A stretch of DNA of 64,000 nt from Christiangramia forsetii KT0803 (GCF_000060345.1 NC_008571.1:682001-746000); one strand, 5' to 3'. Counted from the stretch's first letter, positions 10,371 through 19,685 are shown. Translations and numbers: made by a program. The notes: generated by a model from the letters alone, not told the origin.

Positions 10371-11819
10371 CTAGTAATAGGTGTACCTTCTTACTTTGGC
10401 AATATACTTTGCAAGTCTTATTACCTGGTGACTATATCCATATTCATTATCATACCATATATATAGTATTACATTTTTTCCGTCGGCAGATACTATCGTA
10501 GCGTTACTATCATAAATAGCAGGTGCTGAAGAGCCAATGATATCTGATGATACCAACTCATTGTCTATAGAATATTGAATTTGTTCTACCAATTCTCCTT
10601 CCAGAGCATATTTCTTAAGAAGCGTATTCACATCTTCAAGACTTGTCTCTTTTTCAACTTCCAGATTCAAAATTGCCAGAGAACCGTTTGGTACCGGGAC
10701 TCTAATAGCGTTAGAAGTCAATTTTCCTTCAAAAACAGGAAGTGCTTTTGAAACTGCCTTTCCAGCTCCAGTTTCAGTAATAACCATATTTAAAGCAGCA
10801 GCACGACCTCTTCTGTATTTGTTATGCATGTTATCAACCAGGTTCTGGTCATTGGTATATGCATGAATAGTTTCCAGGTGTCCATGTACAACACCTAAAG
10901 AATCCTGAACAGCTTTTAGAACCGGGGTAATAGCATTAGTGGTGCAGGAAGCGGCAGAAAAAATATCAATCTCATCAGGATTGTGTTCTTTTTGATTAAC
11001 TCCATGAACGATATTGGGAACTCCTTTTCCGGGAGCGGTAAGCAACACCTTAGCTGCCCCTTTAGAGGAAAGGTGCCTGCTTAGAGCTTCCTTATCTCTA
11101 AAAGCTCCGGTATTATCTATAACCAGTGCATTATTAATCCCGTATTTAGTATAATCAATATCTTCCGGCTGATTAGCAGAAATCATATGGACGGTAGTTC
11201 CATTTATGATCAAGGCCGAATTTTTCTCGTCTATAGTTACTGTACCGCTAAATGGACCATGAACTGAATCGCTCTTTAAAAGGGATGCTCTTTTTTCTAA
11301 AACACTCTGGTCTACTTTACCTCTTGTAACTACAGCACGAAGTCTGAGCTGATTTCCTTTTCCGGTTCTAGTCATAAGTTCACGAGCAACCAGTCTCCCA
11401 ATACGACCAAAACCATAAAGAATTACGTCTTTTGGAGTAACAGCTTCAGTTTCTTTAGCGTCGCTAAGTTTATTTGAAACAAAAGCCATGGCATTACTGT
11501 GAGGCTGGCCATCTAAATGATATTCATAGGTTAGTTTTCCTATGTCAAGTTTTGCAGGAGGTAAATTTAGATCCTGAATTGCTTTTGCAATTTCTACAGA
11601 GTCAAAGATCGAAATTGGTTTTCCAACAAATTCTCCCGCATATTCATGAAGATCTAAAATGTCACTTACATTTCTATTAATCATCTGATTTCTAAAAAGT
11701 ACCAGCTCAATAGATTTGTCGTACCATAGATCACTAACGATATTGATGAATTCTACGGTTGCCTTTCGACGATCTGCCTGAAAAGAAAGCTCTTTTTCGT
11801 AAACTTTATTAAAGTCCAT
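10371..11819 (-). CDS. gap: Glyceraldehyde-3-phosphate dehydrogenase, N-terminally extended
   Basis: A 482-residue protein in which a usual GAPDH (about 335 residues) begins only near residue 130. It interconverts glyceraldehyde-3-phosphate and 1,3-bisphosphoglycerate. The Rossmann loop GFGRIGR is at 136-142, the catalytic cysteine is Cys292 within SAASCTTNAITP, and TIHAYTNDQ follows. After strand 2 the sequence reads VVTRGKVD where NAD-specific enzymes usually have an acidic residue, which suggests NADP use (inference). The first 125 residues are mostly helical and not recognisable. Long GAPDHs of this kind occur in flavobacteria. It has its own promoter and terminator, so it is monocistronic. 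Confidence 0.92.
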   Translation of the reverse strand: MDFNKVYEKELSFQADRRKATVEFINIVSDLWYDKSIELVLFRNQMINRNVSDILDLHEYAGEFVGKPISIFDSVEIAKAIQDLNLPPAKLDIGKLTYEYHLDGQPHSNAMAFVSNKLSDAKETEAVTPKDVILYGFGRIGRLVARELMTRTGKGNQLRLRAVVTRGKVDQSVLEKRASLLKSDSVHGPFSGTVTIDEKNSALIINGTTVHMISANQPEDIDYTKYGINNALVIDNTGAFRDKEALSRHLSSKGAAKVLLTAPGKGVPNIVHGVNQKEHNPDEIDIFSAASCTTNAITPVLKAVQDSLGVVHGHLETIHAYTNDQNLVDNMHNKYRRGRAAALNMVITETGAGKAVSKALPVFEGKLTSNAIRVPVPNGSLAILNLEVEKETSLEDVNTLLKKYALEGELVEQIQYSIDNELVSSDIIGSSAPAIYDSNATIVSADGKNVILYIWYDNEYGYSHQVIRLAKYIAKVRRYTYY

Positions 11820-11847
11820 GTTAAGTTGTGTTGTTATAAATTTTCGG

Positions 11848-11855
11848 CAAAAGTA
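11848..11855 (-). promoter_or_regulatory. gap promoter -7 box
   Basis: On the minus strand TACTTTTG matches TAnnTTTG exactly, about 30 bp before the gap start codon. No clear TTG is seen at the -33 position. Confidence 0.6.
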
Positions 11856-11890
11856 TAGATTTCAAACGTTTTCGTAAAAGTTTTATGCAT

Positions 11891-11917
11891 AAAAAAACCC
11901 TCCTTAACGGGAGGGTT
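11891..11917 (-). terminator. degP/degQ gene terminator
   Basis: Perfect 8-bp stem AACCCTCC / GGAGGGTT with a 6-base loop. A run of seven A on the left supplies the U tract for the minus-strand protease transcript. Confidence 0.85.
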
Positions 11918-11941
11918 CAGTTTTATTGGGTATAACATAAA

Positions 11942-13339
11942 TTATCTCCAGATCATACGCTGCTTTTCACCTTTCTGGTTGTAATAAGTAATTACAATAG
12001 AATTAGATTTTGTTCTACTTTGCATGATCTCTTCAACATCACGAATTGAAGAAACTTTCTGATTGTTTATTTCAGCAATAATACCTCCAACAAGTTCAGA
12101 AGAAGGGAGGTCTTTATTTAAAGTCCGGTTAATCCTTACTCCGTTTGGGGCTTTATAAGCTTCCAGTTCTTCAGCAGAAGCATTCGCAACTTCAAGACCG
12201 AGCACTGATACTTCGAGGGTATCTAATTTCGTAAGCTTTACACTTACTTCTTTTTCTTTTCCGTTACGAAGCAATTTTACATTTACCTCGTCGCCGGGTC
12301 TTTTTGAATTGATATATCCCGTTAGATCTGAAAACTTATTAATGTCAATATTATCAATTTTTTTAATGATATCATTTTGACGAATTCCGGATTTTTCGGC
12401 ACCACTTCCAGGGGTAACCTGGCCTACCATCACTCCCTGGGAGGTATTAAGGTCAAATTCTTTTATGAGGTCATTATTAATGCTTCCACCTCTAATTCCC
12501 AGAATTCCCTGTTGTACATCTCCAAACTCCATGATATCTTCAACAATTTTACGGGCGTTATTAGAAGGGACCGCAAATGCATAGCCAATATAGCTTCCGC
12601 TGGGAGAACTAATTGCAGTATTAATACCTATAAGCTCACCATTGATGTTCACCAATGCACCCCCACTGTTGCCAGGGTTGATGGCAGCATCGGTTTGAAT
12701 GAAAGATTGCGGTGAATTATCACGAACATTAAGGTCTCTCGCTTTGGCACTGATAATTCCGGCAGTAACTGTCGATTTTAAATTAAATGGATTTCCTACA
12801 GCCAACACCCATTCCCCTAATTCCATATTGTCTGAATTCCCGAAAGGAATGTATTCCAATTCTTCTTCGGTATCAATCTTAATAAGGGCAATATCTGAGA
12901 TAGGGTCACTACCAATTACTTCAGCTTTGTAGTTCTTGTTATCATTAAGCGTCACTTCAATTTCACTGGCGCCATCTATTACATGGTTGTTGGTGACTAT
13001 ATAGCCGTCTGGTGTGATAATAACTCCGGAACCGGCTCCCTGTAGGGCTCTTCCGCCATTATTTCCATAAGGAGTTTGCTCCCATATACTACGTGGGCCA
13101 CCCTTAAAAACTGCCACATTTTTAACATGGACTACAGCGTGCACTGTTTTTTCAGCAGCTTCGGTAAAATCAACATTGGTTCCGTATGAATGGGACTTGT
13201 TCACAGGAATAAATGAATTTTCGGTATTATCCTGAGGTAAGAATTGGTTAGATTCTTCTTCAAGGAACAATTTGTAGCTCCCTAGTGTTATTGCTCCACC
13301 AAGGACAGAAACAAATAGTAAAGTCGCTATTTTTTTCAT
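11942..13339 (-). CDS. Periplasmic Do/DegP-type serine protease
   Basis: A 465-residue HtrA-family protease and chaperone. A hydrophobic segment at about 4-22 is a signal or anchor. The trypsin-like domain carries the full triad: His119 (TNNHVIDG), Asp149 (PISDIALIKI) and Ser225 (GNSGGALV). Two PDZ domains follow, about 265-365 and 375-465. It would degrade or refold damaged envelope proteins. Length matches DegP/DegQ, but which one cannot be told from sequence alone. It is divergent from dapF; no TAnnTTTG box is visible upstream, so it may use another sigma factor. Confidence 0.93.
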   Translation of the reverse strand: MKKIATLLFVSVLGGAITLGSYKLFLEEESNQFLPQDNTENSFIPVNKSHSYGTNVDFTEAAEKTVHAVVHVKNVAVFKGGPRSIWEQTPYGNNGGRALQGAGSGVIITPDGYIVTNNHVIDGASEIEVTLNDNKNYKAEVIGSDPISDIALIKIDTEEELEYIPFGNSDNMELGEWVLAVGNPFNLKSTVTAGIISAKARDLNVRDNSPQSFIQTDAAINPGNSGGALVNINGELIGINTAISSPSGSYIGYAFAVPSNNARKIVEDIMEFGDVQQGILGIRGGSINNDLIKEFDLNTSQGVMVGQVTPGSGAEKSGIRQNDIIKKIDNIDINKFSDLTGYINSKRPGDEVNVKLLRNGKEKEVSVKLTKLDTLEVSVLGLEVANASAEELEAYKAPNGVRINRTLNKDLPSSELVGGIIAEINNQKVSSIRDVEEIMQSRTKSNSIVITYYNQKGEKQRMIWR

Positions 13340-13443
13340 TTTCGGATATTATTTAATTAATAAACATTTCTAATCACCATATTATTATGCTGATTACATA
13401 AATTAACGACCATTTAACACCTCGAAATTCCTCTTCAAAATTG

Positions 13444-13451
13444 TATATTTG
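13444..13451 (+). promoter_or_regulatory. dapF promoter -7 box
   Basis: TATATTTG is an exact TAnnTTTG box 20 bp before the ATG at 13471. It rules out the earlier in-frame TTG at 13441 as the start, since that codon would lie upstream of the transcript. Confidence 0.65.
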
Positions 13452-13470
13452 TGCCACTTTAAAACGACCT

Positions 13471-14259
13471 ATGAAACTGAAATTTTATAAATATCAGGGT
13501 ACCGGGAATGACTTTGTAATGATCGATAATCGGGATAAGGAAGTATCCAAAAATGATACCAAATTAATAAACCACCTGTGTGATCGTAAATTTGGCATAG
13601 GTGCTGACGGACTGATACTTCTGGAGAATTCAGAAGATCCCGAAGACGACTTTAAAATGGTTTATTTCAATGCTGATGGGAACGAAAGTAGTATGTGCGG
13701 GAATGGAGGCAGATGTCTGGTCGCTTTTGCTAATTTTTTGGGCATTATAAAGGATTCTGCAAGATTTACAGCAATAGATGGTGTTCATAAAGCATCTATA
13801 GAAGGAGATGTAGTAAGTCTGAAAATGCAGAATGTGGAAAGTATTTCAGAAAATGAAGATTTTATTTTCCTTGATACCGGTTCTCCTCATCATATTTTAT
13901 TTACTGAAAATGTAAATAAGGTTGATATTAAAAAGGAAGGTTCAGCAATTAGATATTCCGAGAGATATAAAGCTAATAACGGTACTAATGTAAATTTTGT
14001 AGAAGCCATTGCTAAAGATACTTTCTCAGTAAGGACCTATGAAAGAGGGGTAGAAGATGAGACGCTTTCCTGCGGAACAGGAGTGACTGCAGTTGCTTTG
14101 GCTGCATTTAAATCTTCTAAAACGAATTCTAATAAGGTAAAACTAGTAACACCCGGGGGAAAACTATCGGTAAGTTTTAAGGAAACCGAAAAGGGCTTTT
14201 CTGATGTTTGGCTATCAGGACCAGCTGAATTCGTTTTTAAAGGAGAAATTGTATGTTAA
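13471..14259 (+). CDS. dapF: Diaminopimelate epimerase
   Basis: A 262-residue enzyme that converts LL- to meso-diaminopimelate for lysine and peptidoglycan synthesis. Both catalytic cysteines are present: Cys76 in SSMCGNGGR and Cys201 in ETLSCGTGV. The start MKLKFYKYQGTGNDF at 13471 is the conserved N terminus. It overlaps the GNAT gene by 7 bp and reads on to mltG, forming a tight three-gene cluster with a peptidoglycan theme. Confidence 0.95.
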   Translation: MKLKFYKYQGTGNDFVMIDNRDKEVSKNDTKLINHLCDRKFGIGADGLILLENSEDPEDDFKMVYFNADGNESSMCGNGGRCLVAFANFLGIIKDSARFTAIDGVHKASIEGDVVSLKMQNVESISENEDFIFLDTGSPHHILFTENVNKVDIKKEGSAIRYSERYKANNGTNVNFVEAIAKDTFSVRTYERGVEDETLSCGTGVTAVALAAFKSSKTNSNKVKLVTPGGKLSVSFKETEKGFSDVWLSGPAEFVFKGEIVC

Positions 14260-14783
14260 CTTTAAAAGGCGATAAAGTATATCTACGTGCCCTGGAGCCT
14301 GAAGATTTAGACTTTGTTCATGAAATTGAAAATAACGAAGATTTCTGGGAAATAAGCTCTACGCAATCTCCATATTCAAAGTTCTTAATAAGGCAATATA
14401 TCGAAAATGCTCACCGTGATATTTATGATATTAAGCAATTAAGATTAGTGATCTGTACCAAAAGAGGCAGGCAGGTGGGTTTAATTGACGTGTATGATCT
14501 GGAGCCTCGCGATAAACGTGCGGCTATCGGAATTTTGATCGCAAATAAAAAAGATAGAAAAAAAGGTTTCGGTTCAGAAAGTTTATCCTTGCTTTGCGAT
14601 TATTGTTTTACCCATTTAGGTCTGCACCAGGTATATGCTAATGTAACCGCGAATAATGAGGATAGTAAAAAGGTTTTTGAAAACAACGGATTTAGAAAAG
14701 TAGGTCTAAAAAAGGACTGGACGCTGTTTAATGGTGAATTTAAGGATGAATGGCTTTATCAATTAGTTAGCAATGTACATTAG
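14253..14783 (+). CDS. GNAT-family N-acetyltransferase (RimJ/RimL-like)
   Basis: A 176-residue acetyl-CoA-dependent transferase. The acetyl-CoA loop reads KKDRKKGFGSE, followed by the motif B region HQVYANVTANNEDSKKVFE with the typical N-x-x-S-x-x-V-F-E pattern of RimJ/RimL-like enzymes. The substrate is unknown. It overlaps dapF by 7 bp upstream and mltG by 11 bp downstream, so the three are surely co-transcribed and may be translationally coupled. Confidence 0.85.
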   Translation: MLTLKGDKVYLRALEPEDLDFVHEIENNEDFWEISSTQSPYSKFLIRQYIENAHRDIYDIKQLRLVICTKRGRQVGLIDVYDLEPRDKRAAIGILIANKKDRKKGFGSESLSLLCDYCFTHLGLHQVYANVTANNEDSKKVFENNGFRKVGLKKDWTLFNGEFKDEWLYQLVSNVH

Positions 14784-15816
14784 AAAAATACTTATAGCAA
14801 TCGTAATTATTGGCTTGATAGCCTTTGGAATATTTGGTTATTACGTTTATAACAGCATATTCTCCTCAAATACAGATTTTGATGCAAAAGAGGAAATTGT
14901 GTATATCCCAACAGGAGCAAACTTTCAAACTGTTATAGATTCCTTGCGACCACTGGTAAAAGACCTGGAGTCTTTTTCTCTGGTAGCTGAAAAGAAAGGT
15001 TATGCGAATAGGGTGAAAGCAGGAAGATATATTCTGAAGAGTGGAATGAACAATAACGAACTGGTAGATCGTCTTAGAAGCGGCAATACTCCGGTTAAGG
15101 TAGTTTTTAATAATCAGGAGAGACTTGAGGATCTTGCAGGGAGAATTTCTACGCAAATAGAAGCCGATAGTGTTCAATTATTAGAATCTTTTAATAATGT
15201 AGATTTTCTTGCAGCGAATGGTTTGGATGGAAAAAATGCTTTAAATCTATATATTCCAAACCAGTATGAATTTTACTGGAATACCTCTGCCGAAGAATTC
15301 CGTGCAAGAATGAAAACGGAATATGACAGATTCTGGAATGAGAACAGACGTAAAAAAGCAGAAGAGATAGGTTTAACTCCCAAAGAAGTAATTACTGTGG
15401 CTTCAATTGTTCAGAAGGAGACCGCTAAGGTTGATGAGCGGCCAAAGGTTGCGGGAGTTTATATGAATCGTCACAAAAATGGATGGAAACTGGATGCAGA
15501 TCCTACGGTAATCTATGCTATCAAGGAGAAAACCGGTAATTTTGATACGATCATAAAAAGAGTGCTTTATAAAGATCTTGAACTAGACTCTCCATATAAT
15601 ACGTATAAGTATAAACAACTTCCTCCGGGACCAATTGCGATGCCGGACATTTCTTCTATCGATGCGGTATTAAATTATGAGGATCATGATTTTTATTATT
15701 TCGTAGCTGATGTGCAAAATTTCGGATATCACAAATTTGCTAAAACCCTTGCTCAGCATAACCGAAATAAGCAGGAATATGTACGCTGGATCAACAAGCA
15801 GGGAATTAAAAGATAA
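14773..15816 (+). CDS. mltG: Endolytic murein transglycosylase MltG
   Basis: A 347-residue protein with one N-terminal membrane anchor (about 5-28) and a YceG/MltG domain facing the periplasm. It cleaves nascent glycan strands and so sets their length. The catalytic glutamate is Glu216 within SIVQKETAKVDERPKVAGVY, followed by the conserved LDADPTVIYA and LPPGPIAMP. Its place behind dapF fits cell-wall metabolism. Confidence 0.93.
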   Translation: MYIRKILIAIVIIGLIAFGIFGYYVYNSIFSSNTDFDAKEEIVYIPTGANFQTVIDSLRPLVKDLESFSLVAEKKGYANRVKAGRYILKSGMNNNELVDRLRSGNTPVKVVFNNQERLEDLAGRISTQIEADSVQLLESFNNVDFLAANGLDGKNALNLYIPNQYEFYWNTSAEEFRARMKTEYDRFWNENRRKKAEEIGLTPKEVITVASIVQKETAKVDERPKVAGVYMNRHKNGWKLDADPTVIYAIKEKTGNFDTIIKRVLYKDLELDSPYNTYKYKQLPPGPIAMPDISSIDAVLNYEDHDFYYFVADVQNFGYHKFAKTLAQHNRNKQEYVRWINKQGIKR

Positions 15817-15864
15817 GTACACTTTTTTTTCATGTATATCCGTCTTCCTTTTTAATCGTTCTTT

Positions 15865-15961
15865 CGTCATCCTGAATTTATTTCAGGGTCTAAATTTTAC
15901 ATTGATTTACATTAAACTGAGATTCTGAAATAATCCCGATAGTTATCGGGACAGAAGGACG
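15865..15961. repeat. Dispersed intergenic hairpin element, copy 1
   Basis: The left arm begins CGTCATCCTGAATTTATTTC (15865-15884) and continues to 15894. The right arm AGATTCTGAAATAA (15920-15933) and CAGAAGGACG (15952-15961) is its inverse complement, interrupted by a perfect palindrome TCCCGATAGTTATCGGGA (15934-15951). Related copies lie at 30729, 39382 and 57442. Confidence 0.7.
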
Positions 15962-16111
15962 CTATTTTTCAGTTTAGGATACTAACGGACAAACAAAAAA
16001 ATTTTAAGAATATTTAATATTTTGATTATCAGGAAGTTATTATTAAGTTAAAAGAGCAATAACTTTAAAAAAGGTTTAACAGCCTGTAAGTCAAATTATT
16101 AAAAATTGTTA

Positions 16112-16119
16112 TACATTTG
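16112..16119 (+). promoter_or_regulatory. -7 promoter box
   Basis: TACATTTG matches TAnnTTTG and is followed by GCGCC, as in other flavobacterial promoters. The next start codon is at 16188. Confidence 0.6.
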
Positions 16120-16187
16120 CGCCGCGAATATGAAAGGGGTTTGATTTATAAAATAGGTCTGCCAGTAACCTTTCAAAAACCAAAACG

Positions 16188-16856
16188 ATGAGAAAGAAAA
16201 TTGCAAAATTTTCAATCTTGCCTCTTGCAGCGGGCTCTATTTTTTTTAGTTTTTCAACTAAGAAAGCTGCAAATTTAGATCTGGAAGAATATTCCACTTA
16301 CGATCTGGACCTGAATTATACGGTTGCAGATTTAAGGGATGAATTAATTCCAGATTTTGAAATTTCACATACATCACCTTTTCTAGGTAAATCTTATGTT
16401 GGTTTTAAAGAAGCACTTGCTTTTAAAGAATCAAGAGGAGATTACAAGTCGATCAATGAGTATGGTTATCTTGGAAAATACCAGTTTGGTAAGGGAACCT
16501 TAAAGCTCGTTGGGGTTTATGATTCCATGGGATTTCTTAATTCACCTGCGCTGCAGGAAGCCGCATTTTATGCGAATGCTTCAAGAAATAAGTGGATCCT
16601 TCAAAGAGATATTAAGCGCTTTGTTGGGAAAACTATTAATGGAGTTGAAATTACCGAATCGGGAATTTTGGCAGCGGCACATCTGGCGGGACCGGGGAGT
16701 GTTAAGAAATATCTTCGAAGTTGGGGAGCCCAGGCATTTAGCGATGCATTTGGGACTACCATCAAGACTTATATGAAACGTTTTGGAGGTTATGATGTTT
16801 CTTTTGTTAAGACAGAAAAGAATTCCAGGGTAGATTTTGATAAACTTTCAGTTTAA
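16188..16856 (+). CDS. Exported lysozyme-fold (transglycosylase-like) protein
   Basis: A 222-residue protein with an N-terminal signal-like segment (about 5-25, rich in Ala, Phe and Ser). The core FKEALAFKESRGDY then NEYGYLGKYQFG, plus LAAAHLAGPGSV, resembles the catalytic region of soluble lytic transglycosylases and phage-type lysozymes; the glutamate in KESRGDY would be the catalytic acid. It probably acts on peptidoglycan in the periplasm. The 3' end overlaps the convergent methylase gene by 4 bp. Confidence 0.72.
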   Translation: MRKKIAKFSILPLAAGSIFFSFSTKKAANLDLEEYSTYDLDLNYTVADLRDELIPDFEISHTSPFLGKSYVGFKEALAFKESRGDYKSINEYGYLGKYQFGKGTLKLVGVYDSMGFLNSPALQEAAFYANASRNKWILQRDIKRFVGKTINGVEITESGILAAAHLAGPGSVKKYLRSWGAQAFSDAFGTTIKTYMKRFGGYDVSFVKTEKNSRVDFDKLSV

Positions 16857-17581
16857 AGATCTCTCTGAATAATAAATATAGCCGGTCTTTTATGAAGGTC
16901 GGCTTTTATATTTTTCCATTCTGAAGCAGTGGCTGTTTTAATGAATTCAGATTCTAAAGTCAGGTCACAGGCCACACAGATCCTGGTAGTAGGATGAAGG
17001 TTTTGGATAAGATCTTCTAAAAACTTCATATTTCTATACGGAGTTTCAATAAATATTTGCGCCTGATTCTTTTCCGTAGAAATTCTTTCCAACTGTTTTA
17101 TTTCGTGCTTTCTATCCTTTTTATCTATAGGTAAATATCCGTGAAAAGTAAAACTTTGACCATTCATCCCGCTAGCCATCATTGCTAGTAAAATAGAAGA
17201 TGGACCTATTAGTGGCACTACCTGTATATTGTATCGATGTGCGAGCTTTACAATTTCGGCACCGGGATCTGCTACTCCGGGACAGCCGGCTTCACTTAGC
17301 AGCCCAATATTTTTCCCGTCTTTGGCTGCATTCAGGAATGTTGGAATCTCAGATTCTTCTGTGAATTTATTTAAAGTCTTTAATTTTAAACTTTGTTGTG
17401 ATTTTTCTGGAAGTATTTGCTTTATAAATCTTCTGGCAGATTTTTCATTTTCCACAATAAAATCTTCAATTCCATCTATAATTCTGGAATTCATGGGAGG
17501 GAAAACTTTTTCAGGATTTGAATCACCTAAACTAACCGGAATAAGATAAAGTTTGCCGTAATCTTTATTGCCGGATGTCAT
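16853..17581 (-). CDS. Tetrapyrrole-methylase-fold methyltransferase (RsmI/YraL-like)
   Basis: A 242-residue SAM-dependent methyltransferase. The segment LLSEAGCPGVADPGAEIV is the counterpart of the SDAGTPGISDPG loop of RsmI, which 2'-O-methylates C1402 of 16S rRNA, and FIETPYRN is also conserved. It is shorter than E. coli RsmI (286 residues) and lacks that enzyme's C-terminal extension, so the exact target is uncertain. Its start overlaps the phosphatase gene by 4 bp, forming dnaA-phosphatase-methylase in one direction. Confidence 0.8.
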   Translation of the reverse strand: MTSGNKDYGKLYLIPVSLGDSNPEKVFPPMNSRIIDGIEDFIVENEKSARRFIKQILPEKSQQSLKLKTLNKFTEESEIPTFLNAAKDGKNIGLLSEAGCPGVADPGAEIVKLAHRYNIQVVPLIGPSSILLAMMASGMNGQSFTFHGYLPIDKKDRKHEIKQLERISTEKNQAQIFIETPYRNMKFLEDLIQNLHPTTRICVACDLTLESEFIKTATASEWKNIKADLHKRPAIFIIQRDL

Positions 17582-18045
17582 AGAGTTCCGTTTTCCAGTT
17601 TTTCTGCAATCTGTTCACAGGCTTCATTAAGCATCTGATATACATTTTCAAATCCCTGTTCTCCTCCGTGGTAAGGGTCTGGGACATCAACATTTTCCGC
17701 AGGAAAAATTTCCTCAAGGATTAAATGAACTTTATGACGATCTTCATCAGTTTCAGCCAGGGACATTACATCTTTAAAATTGGAATTATCCATGGTGAAG
17801 ATATAATCGAAATCCTTAAAATCTTTTTTTGAAAATTGTCTACCACGCTGATCGGTAATGTTTAAATCATATCTCTTTGCGGTTGCGATAGATCTTTTAT
17901 CAGGTTCCGATCCAATATGCCAGCTTCCAGTACCTGCAGAATCTACAAATACTTTATTGGAATCTACCTTAGATTTTAGAATACCTTCGGCCAGTGGTGA
18001 TCTGCAAATATTGCCGAGGCACACCATCAATACCCTGGTTTTCAT
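17578..18045 (-). CDS. Low-molecular-weight protein tyrosine phosphatase
   Basis: A 155-residue phosphatase with the P-loop VCLGNICRSPLAEG near the N terminus (C-x5-R-S signature) and the catalytic aspartate in VPDPYHGG. I start it at ATG 18045 (MKTRVLMVCLGN); the 15 extra codons upstream overlap the end of dnaA and are not conserved. Its substrate is unknown. The gene begins just 11 bp before the dnaA stop codon in the same orientation. Confidence 0.9.
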   Translation of the reverse strand: MKTRVLMVCLGNICRSPLAEGILKSKVDSNKVFVDSAGTGSWHIGSEPDKRSIATAKRYDLNITDQRGRQFSKKDFKDFDYIFTMDNSNFKDVMSLAETDEDRHKVHLILEEIFPAENVDVPDPYHGGEQGFENVYQMLNEACEQIAEKLENGTL

Positions 18046-18055
18046 AAAGTGTAAT

Positions 18056-19483
18056 TTATAAGGTGAGCTTCTTGCTGAGGTCTTCAACAAATTTTTTGAA
18101 TTGCTTATCTGTAGAGGCTAAATTATCTACCGTCTTGCAGGCATGTAATACAGTGGCGTGATCACGGCTTCCAATTTGAGAGCCAATGCTTGCCAGAGAT
18201 GCCTTGGTAAATTTCTTAGCAAAGAACATCGCCAGTTGTCTTGCCTGTACAATATGCCTTTTCCTAGTTTTAGACTGTAGTGTGTCTACATCCATCTGGA
18301 AATAATCACTCACCACTTTCTGGATATAATCTATGGAAACCTCGCGTTTGGTATTTTTCACGTAGTTATCAACGATCTTTTTAGCAAGATCCAAAGTAAT
18401 ATCTTTCTTGTTGAAAGAGGAGTGGGCGATAAGAGAAATAATGGCTCCTTCCAGTTCCCTGATGTTTGTTTTGATGTTATTAGCAAGGAATTCTACAATA
18501 TCTTCAGGCATTTCAACGCCATCGCGATACAGTTTACTTTTTATTATTGAAACCCGAGTTTCAAAATCAGGATGCTGTAATTCAGCAGAAAGTCCCCATT
18601 TAAATCTTGAAAGTAGACGTTGTTCAATGTCCTGCATATCTACAGGAGCTTTATCACTGGTTAATATAACCTGTTTTCCGTTTTGATGCAGGTGGTTAAA
18701 GATGTGGAAAAATACATCCTGTGTTCCTGCCTTGCCAGATAGTAACTGGATGTCATCTACTACCAATACATCAATAATCTGGTAGAAATGAATAAAGTCA
18801 TTCCTATTATTCTTCTTTACAGACTCGATATATTGTTGAGTAAATTTTTCTGCGGAAATGTATAAAACTGTTTTTTCCGGATACTTATCTTTAATTTCAA
18901 CCCCAATAGCGTGAGCAAGATGTGTTTTTCCAAGTCCAACGCCTCCGAATATTAAAAGTGGGTTAAATGACGTTCCTCCGGGCTTGTTAGCTACTGCTAA
19001 TCCTGCCGATCTCGCTAATCTATTTGATTCTCCTTCAAGGAAATTGTCAAAATTATAATTGGGGTTTAGCTGAGATTCAATTTTTACATTTCTGATACCA
19101 GGAATGATAAAAGGATTTTTCAGCTCCGGACTTTTATTCTTAATGGGAACGTCTACCTCCTGAGAAGTCATTTGTGCTCTTTGGGTACTAGGGATCTTTT
19201 CAGTAAAAGGAAGTTTGTTGCCGTAAGTATTCTCCATTTTGATCACATATACCAACTTAGCTTTTTCACCAAGTTCACGGGTAAGTGATACTTTTAATAG
19301 TTTAACATAATGTTCTTCCAACCACTCATAGAAAAACTTAGATGGCACCTGTATGCTTAGGGCACAATCTGTAAGTTTCACTGCTTGGATAGGTTCAAAC
19401 CATGTTTTGTATGCTTGAGGTGTAATGTTATCCTGAATAAATGACAGACAGTTATTCCAAACCGATTGCGCAGTTTTTGACAT
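18056..19483 (-). CDS. dnaA: Chromosomal replication initiator DnaA
   Basis: A 475-residue initiator. Domain I (about 1-85) is followed by a variable linker, the AAA+ domain with Walker A GGVGLGKTHLAHA and Walker B VLVVDDIQLL, and a C-terminal DNA-binding domain with the signature GSRDHATVLHACKTV. It binds DnaA boxes, melts oriC and loads DnaB. No cluster of TTATCCACA boxes lies beside the gene, so oriC is probably elsewhere. A near-consensus -7 box occurs at 19563-19570. Confidence 0.97.
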   Translation of the reverse strand: MSKTAQSVWNNCLSFIQDNITPQAYKTWFEPIQAVKLTDCALSIQVPSKFFYEWLEEHYVKLLKVSLTRELGEKAKLVYVIKMENTYGNKLPFTEKIPSTQRAQMTSQEVDVPIKNKSPELKNPFIIPGIRNVKIESQLNPNYNFDNFLEGESNRLARSAGLAVANKPGGTSFNPLLIFGGVGLGKTHLAHAIGVEIKDKYPEKTVLYISAEKFTQQYIESVKKNNRNDFIHFYQIIDVLVVDDIQLLSGKAGTQDVFFHIFNHLHQNGKQVILTSDKAPVDMQDIEQRLLSRFKWGLSAELQHPDFETRVSIIKSKLYRDGVEMPEDIVEFLANNIKTNIRELEGAIISLIAHSSFNKKDITLDLAKKIVDNYVKNTKREVSIDYIQKVVSDYFQMDVDTLQSKTRKRHIVQARQLAMFFAKKFTKASLASIGSQIGSRDHATVLHACKTVDNLASTDKQFKKFVEDLSKKLTL

Positions 19484-19562
19484 TATTAGTTAAACGTTAA
19501 TTTTGATTAGTAGTAAGTTCTATTGGCAGCCAGAAAAACTTAGTTCTCCAACTTGAGCGGAA

Positions 19563-19570
19563 CAAATATG
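19563..19570 (-). promoter_or_regulatory. Possible dnaA promoter -7 box
   Basis: On the minus strand CATATTTG differs from TAnnTTTG at the first base. It lies about 80 bp before the dnaA start. No convincing TTG is found at the expected distance. Confidence 0.35.
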
Positions 19571-19659
19571 TGAACAAAAAATGTAAAAAAAAAACCATTT
19601 AGGGGTTGAATTTTAAGAAAAATTTATGCATACTTACTTCCGAGCCTGAATATAAAAAA

Positions 19660-19685
19660 CCTTTCCCAGAAAGGCTATTTTTTTG
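19660..19685. terminator. Hairpin with T tracts on both sides, between divergent genes
   Basis: CCTTTC (19660-19665) and GAAAGG (19669-19674) form a 6-bp stem with T-rich flanks in both directions. It ends three bases before the thioesterase ATG at 19688. No transcript is expected to end here from either side, so it may act as a leader hairpin rather than a terminator. Confidence 0.4.

Larger units (their letters stand above)
15817..16187. other. 371-bp intergenic region with a hairpin repeat and promoter
   Basis: No gene is visible. The stretch contains one copy of the dispersed inverted-repeat element (15865-15961), AT-rich DNA and the promoter of the downstream gene at 16112-16119, leaving a leader of about 60 nt. 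Confidence 0.6.
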
